DNA of 25,683 nt from Ruminococcus sp. UBA7158 (lineage in GTDB: Bacteria; Bacillota; Clostridia; Oscillospirales; Ruminococcaceae), in the NCBI GenBank assembly GCA_002491605.1, contig DKWG01000052.1:1-25683 (forward strand). The letters are read 5' to 3'. Made by a program: the position numbers and the translations under genes. Below the pieces are notes generated by a model. It made no database searches. It was not told where the DNA came from and saw only the letters and a list, made by a program, of their open reading frames with translations. How positions within the stretch are numbered: position 1 is the first letter of the stretch; the number at the start of each line of letters is the position of its first letter. Positions 22,434-25,683 of the stretch are shown here, in pieces.

Positions 22434-23357
22434 TCACACGATCAATCCAGTAGTTTCGTCGACGCCTAAAACTATATTCATATTTTGAATAGCAGCACCC
22501 GACGCTCCCTTGCCGAGATTGTCGAAGCGTGACACTAAAATTATTCTTTCCTCATTGCCGTATACGGATATCTGCATATCGTCACGCCCTGACAAGGCGT
22601 TTGACGAGATAAAACCGTTTTCATCCGATGAATCCTCAAAATGAACTATCGGACTGTGATACCTGAGCCTGTACACTTCTTTTATATCATCGATGCAGCC
22701 GTTAAGCCTTGACGCAAAGAGCGGTACAGTCACTTCCATTCCGCTGTAGAAATTCGATACAACCGGGCAAAAGACCGGCGGATTATCCAGTCCGCTCATT
22801 TTTGCCATCTCCTTTAGGTGCTTATGCGACTGAGATAATCCATACTGCCTGGGGGCTGAAAGAAGGGAGCTTTTGTCCTCGGACTCATATTCCGCTATCA
22901 TCTTTTTGCCGCCGCCCGAGTAGCCTGTTACGGACATACAGCTCAAAAGCTCATCGCCTTTAACTATTCCTGCATCTACAAGCGGCGCCATCAGAGCTAT
23001 AAACCCGCTCGCATGACAGCCTGGATTGGCTATTCTTTTTGACGCTGAGATTTTTTCTCTCATGCCCATAAGCTCGGGCATTCCGTATGTCCAGCAATCA
23101 AGAGTTCTGTGGGCTGTGGATGTGTCTATAACAACTGTGTCGGTGCTGTCCGCGAGTATGGCAGCTTCCCTTGCAGCGTCATCCGGCAGGCACAAAAAGG
23201 TTATATTGGCTTTTGACATGGCGTCCTGCCTTGCGGATTTATCCTTTCTGAGCTCGTCGGAAAGAGTTATCAGCTCAATATCTCTGCGAGCAGTCAGCCT
23301 TTCATAGATTCTGAGTCCTGTCGTTCCTGCGCTTCCGTCTATAAATACAGTTGTCAC
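22434..23357 (-). CDS. argC: N-acetyl-gamma-glutamyl-phosphate reductase, short (type 2) form
   Basis: It reduces N-acetylglutamyl phosphate to the semialdehyde with NADPH. The 307-residue sequence is the less common type 2 ArgC, not the ~340-residue form. It has FIDGSAGTTGLRIYERL (5-21) at the dinucleotide fold, FLCLPDDAAREA (54-65), IDTSTAHR (77-84) and NPGCHASG with the catalytic Cys114. The start is GTG, seven bases after AGGAAG and just two bases past the argH stop, so translation is probably coupled to argH. No ATG is better placed. Confidence 0.92.
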   Translation of the reverse strand: MTTVFIDGSAGTTGLRIYERLTARRDIELITLSDELRKDKSARQDAMSKANITFLCLPDDAAREAAILADSTDTVVIDTSTAHRTLDCWTYGMPELMGMREKISASKRIANPGCHASGFIALMAPLVDAGIVKGDELLSCMSVTGYSGGGKKMIAEYESEDKSSLLSAPRQYGLSQSHKHLKEMAKMSGLDNPPVFCPVVSNFYSGMEVTVPLFASRLNGCIDDIKEVYRLRYHSPIVHFEDSSDENGFISSNALSGRDDMQISVYGNEERIILVSRFDNLGKGASGAAIQNMNIVLGVDETTGLIV

Positions 23358-23359
23358 AA

Positions 23360-24742
23360 TTAATCTTCCTTACTCAAATAGTCCTTTGCAAATACAATTT
23401 GCTTTTCAACTGACGAAACCGACGTTCCGCCCTCGCTTATTCTTTTATCAACGCAAGCCTTAAGGTCGATGTCTTTATACACGTCATCGTCAAAAAGCTC
23501 GCTGTACTGCTTATATTCGTCTATCGTAAGCGTTTCCAGTACCTTTTTCTCCTGTATGCAATAAGCGACAATCTGACCGCTTATCTTATATGCGCTCCTA
23601 AAGGGCAGTCCCTTTTTAACAAGATAATCTGCCAAGTCGGTGGCGTTAATAAATCCGTTCTGTGCGGCTTTAAGCATATTTTCCTTGTTTGCCTTCATTG
23701 ACGATACCATTCCGACAAACACCTCAAGACACATTTTAACGGTATCTATAGCGTCGAAAACGCTTTCCTTGTCCTCCTGCATATCCTTGTTGTATGCAAG
23801 CGGCAGACCCTTTAAGACGGTTAACAGCGCCATCAGGTCGCCGTATACCCTGCCTGTTTTTCCCCTTACGAGCTCAGCCATATCGGGATTTTTCTTCTGC
23901 GGCATGATAGACGAGCCTGTTGTGAAGCTGTCGGAAAGCTCGACAAACTTAAACTCCCAGCTCGACCACAAAACAATTTCCTCGGAGAACCTTGAAAGGT
24001 GCATCATCAGCATTGCGATATTTGACAAAGCCTCAACGCAGAAGTCCCTGTCCGAAACGCCGTCTATACTGTTTAGCGTCACTGAGTCAAAGCCAAGCTT
24101 ATCCGCTTCAAAGCGGCGGTCTGTGTTATAGGTTGTTCCTGCCAATGCACATGAGCCTATCGGCGAGATGTTAATACGCTTTCTTGCATCGGCAAAACGG
24201 TCGACGTCACGCATAAGCATCATGACGTACGCCATCAGATGATGACCGAAGGTTATAGGCTGCGCCCTCTGAAGATGAGTATACCCGGGCATAACGTAGT
24301 CCTTGTAAGCTTCCGCCTTTTCAAGCACTGCTTCAATAAGCTTTAAAACATTTGCCTTAATTTCGTCCAGCTCGTCACGCATATACATACGCATATCCAG
24401 GGCTACCTGGTCGTTGCGGCTTCTTGCTGTGTGAAGCTTTTTGCCGACGTCGCCCAAGCGCTCGGTCAGCACCTGCTCGACAAACATATGAATATCCTCA
24501 GCATCAAAATCTATTGAAAGCTTTCCTTCATCCAAATCGGTCAGTATGCCGTCAAGACCGTCAATAAGCTTTTGGGAATCGTCAAGAGATATTATCCCCT
24601 GAGCGCCGAGCATAGCGGCGTGTGCCATGCTTCCCTTTATGTCCTGACGATACATCCTTGAATCGAAGTGAATGGACGAATTAAAGTCGTCAGCTATTTT
24701 ATCGGTTGAACCGTCTGTTCTTCCTGCCCACATTTTTCCCAT
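23360..24742 (-). CDS. argH: Argininosuccinate lyase
   Basis: It splits argininosuccinate into arginine and fumarate, the last step of the pathway. It is a 460-residue member of the aspartase/fumarase superfamily. MWAGRT (4-9), HTARSRNDQV (104-113), PGYTHLQRAQPI (152-163, with the catalytic-region His156) and the mobile signature loop GSSIMPQKKNPD (276-287) are present. ATG 24742 follows AAAGGG by ten bases. It lies between argG and argC, separated from argG by a hairpin-containing gap of 70 bases. Confidence 0.96.
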   Translation of the reverse strand: MGKMWAGRTDGSTDKIADDFNSSIHFDSRMYRQDIKGSMAHAAMLGAQGIISLDDSQKLIDGLDGILTDLDEGKLSIDFDAEDIHMFVEQVLTERLGDVGKKLHTARSRNDQVALDMRMYMRDELDEIKANVLKLIEAVLEKAEAYKDYVMPGYTHLQRAQPITFGHHLMAYVMMLMRDVDRFADARKRINISPIGSCALAGTTYNTDRRFEADKLGFDSVTLNSIDGVSDRDFCVEALSNIAMLMMHLSRFSEEIVLWSSWEFKFVELSDSFTTGSSIMPQKKNPDMAELVRGKTGRVYGDLMALLTVLKGLPLAYNKDMQEDKESVFDAIDTVKMCLEVFVGMVSSMKANKENMLKAAQNGFINATDLADYLVKKGLPFRSAYKISGQIVAYCIQEKKVLETLTIDEYKQYSELFDDDVYKDIDLKACVDKRISEGGTSVSSVEKQIVFAKDYLSKED

Positions 24743-24765
24743 ATCGTATATACCCTTTCAACAAC

Positions 24766-24798
24766 TCTTCCGACAGACAATTTTTGCCCGTCGGAAGA
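24766..24798 (-). other. Intercistronic 9-bp hairpin between argG and argH
   Basis: TCTTCCGAC (24766-24774) and GTCGGAAGA (24790-24798) form a perfect stem with a 15-base loop. On the minus strand no U-run follows, so it is not a classic terminator. It may be an mRNA processing or stabilising element ahead of argH. Confidence 0.5.
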
Positions 24799-24812
24799 AA
24801 AACGCTTATAAA

Positions 24813-25683
24813 TTACTTTAAATTATTCTTTGCCTTCATCTTAGCATAGACCTTGGTCGGCAGACCATAGAGATTGATAAATCCTGCCGAGTCAGCCTGA
24901 TTGTATACATCGTCCTCATCGAAGGTTGCAATCTCAGGGTCGTAAAGTGAATATGGAGATGTAACGCCTGCATTTATCATGTTGCCCTTATAGAGCTTTA
25001 GGGTGACGTCTCCTGTAACGGTCTCCTGTGTTGTCTTGACAAAGCTTAAAATTGCCTTGGTTAAGGGGGTGAACCACTGCGCTGTATAAACAAGCTCTGC
25101 GAGCTTTTGAGCTACCAGCGACTTATAATGTGCTGTTTCCCTGTCTAAGCATATAGACTCCAAAACCTCATGAGCCTTATAAAGAATAGCTCCGCCGGGT
25201 GTTTCATAAACGCCGCGGCATTTCATACCGACAAGGCGGTTTTCAACTATATCCAAAAGACCTATTCCGTTTTCGCCGCCGAGCTGATTTAGCTTAGTTA
25301 CAATTCCTACTGAATCCATCTCAACGCCGTCAACACTTGTGGGGACGCCCTTTTCGAAGTGAATCTTAACATATGTCGGCTTATCGGGAGCCTTTTCAGG
25401 GGACACGCCCATCTCCAAAAAGCCCTCCTTATTATAAAGCGGCTCGTTTGCAGGGTCCTCAAGGTCTAAGCCCTCATGCGAAAGGTGCCAGATGTTTTTA
25501 TCCTTGGAGTAGTTAGTCTCACGGCTTATCTTAAGCGGAATATTATGTGCCTCGGCATAGTCGATTTCTTCCTCACGGGACTTTATATCCCACTCACGCC
25601 AAGGAGCGATTATAGGCATATCGGGAGCAAAAGCCTTGATTGCCAGCTCGAAGCGGACTTGGTCGTTGCCCTTGCCGGTGCAG
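24813..25683 (-). CDS. argG: Argininosuccinate synthase, C-terminal part (cut by window edge)
   Basis: It condenses citrulline and aspartate using ATP to form argininosuccinate. About 289 residues are visible out of a usual ~400. The frame stays open to the last base, so the N-terminal ATP-binding P-loop lies outside the window. The visible part opens with CTGKGNDQVRFEL, the conserved catalytic segment, and contains IAPWREW, NIWHLSHEGLDLEDP, ENRLVGMKCRGVYETPGG and the C-terminal helix. An internal ATG at 25619 is not the start because GKGNDQVRFE lies upstream in frame. It is the first visible gene of the operon; the operon promoter is not in view. Confidence 0.96.
   Translation of the reverse strand, partial: CTGKGNDQVRFELAIKAFAPDMPIIAPWREWDIKSREEEIDYAEAHNIPLKISRETNYSKDKNIWHLSHEGLDLEDPANEPLYNKEGFLEMGVSPEKAPDKPTYVKIHFEKGVPTSVDGVEMDSVGIVTKLNQLGGENGIGLLDIVENRLVGMKCRGVYETPGGAILYKAHEVLESICLDRETAHYKSLVAQKLAELVYTAQWFTPLTKAILSFVKTTQETVTGDVTLKLYKGNMINAGVTSPYSLYDPEIATFDEDDVYNQADSAGFINLYGLPTKVYAKMKAKNNLK

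Noticed and set aside
1..25683. CRISPR arrays, insertion sequences, phage genes or toxin-antitoxin pairs
   Set aside because: I saw no regularly spaced repeats, transposase or integrase motifs, or small paired genes. The only sizeable repeats are the modules inside the surface-protein gene.

Overview
The window looks like chromosomal DNA of a low-to-mid GC Gram-positive anaerobe of the class Clostridia, most likely Oscillospiraceae/Ruminococcaceae. The evidence is AGGA/AGGAG ribosome-binding sites, consensus sigma-A promoters, the GlgC plus GlgD pair typical of Firmicutes glycogen operons, a SpoIIE sporulation phosphatase, and a secreted wall protein with InlB-type B-repeats and an NPETG sorting tail. 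The genus is inference; there is no rRNA here.

Layout. (1) Positions 1-55: the 5' end of a tRNA-Leu gene on the minus strand with its own promoter. (2) 149-6341: a minus-strand glycogen operon glgB-glgC-glgD-glgA behind one strong promoter and a leader of about 240 nt. GlgC and GlgD make ADP-glucose, GlgA polymerises it and GlgB adds branches. (3) 6411-8788: spoIIE, with a Spo0A-box-like sequence at unusual promoter spacing. (4) 8909-13382: a 1412-residue repeat-built surface protein with a consensus promoter and tandem terminators. (5) 13575-17857, plus strand: a MarR repressor and two half-ABC exporters forming an asymmetric heterodimer, with palindromic operator sequence at the promoter. 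This is the only plus-strand block and reads as an accessory insertion between metabolic operons. (6) 17859-17952: a nested inverted-repeat structure that includes a terminator. (7) 17999-25683: a minus-strand arginine operon argG-argH-argC-argJ-argB-argD-argF. argG runs off the right edge. ArgJ closes the acetyl cycle, so this cluster covers glutamate to arginine except for carbamoyl phosphate supply.

Most of the window is ordinary core metabolism. Five items deserve a second look: the Spo0A-type promoter of spoIIE, the repeat architecture of the surface protein with a nearly identical internal DNA duplication, the structured glgB leader with no well-placed Shine-Dalgarno, the nested inverted repeats between the ABC and arginine operons, and the loss of the KxGG lysine in GlgA. 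I found no CRISPR array, transposase, phage gene or clearly new multi-gene system. Several starts (glgC, spoIIE, argF, argD) are placed downstream of the longest open frame, because the extension would translate the Shine-Dalgarno itself.
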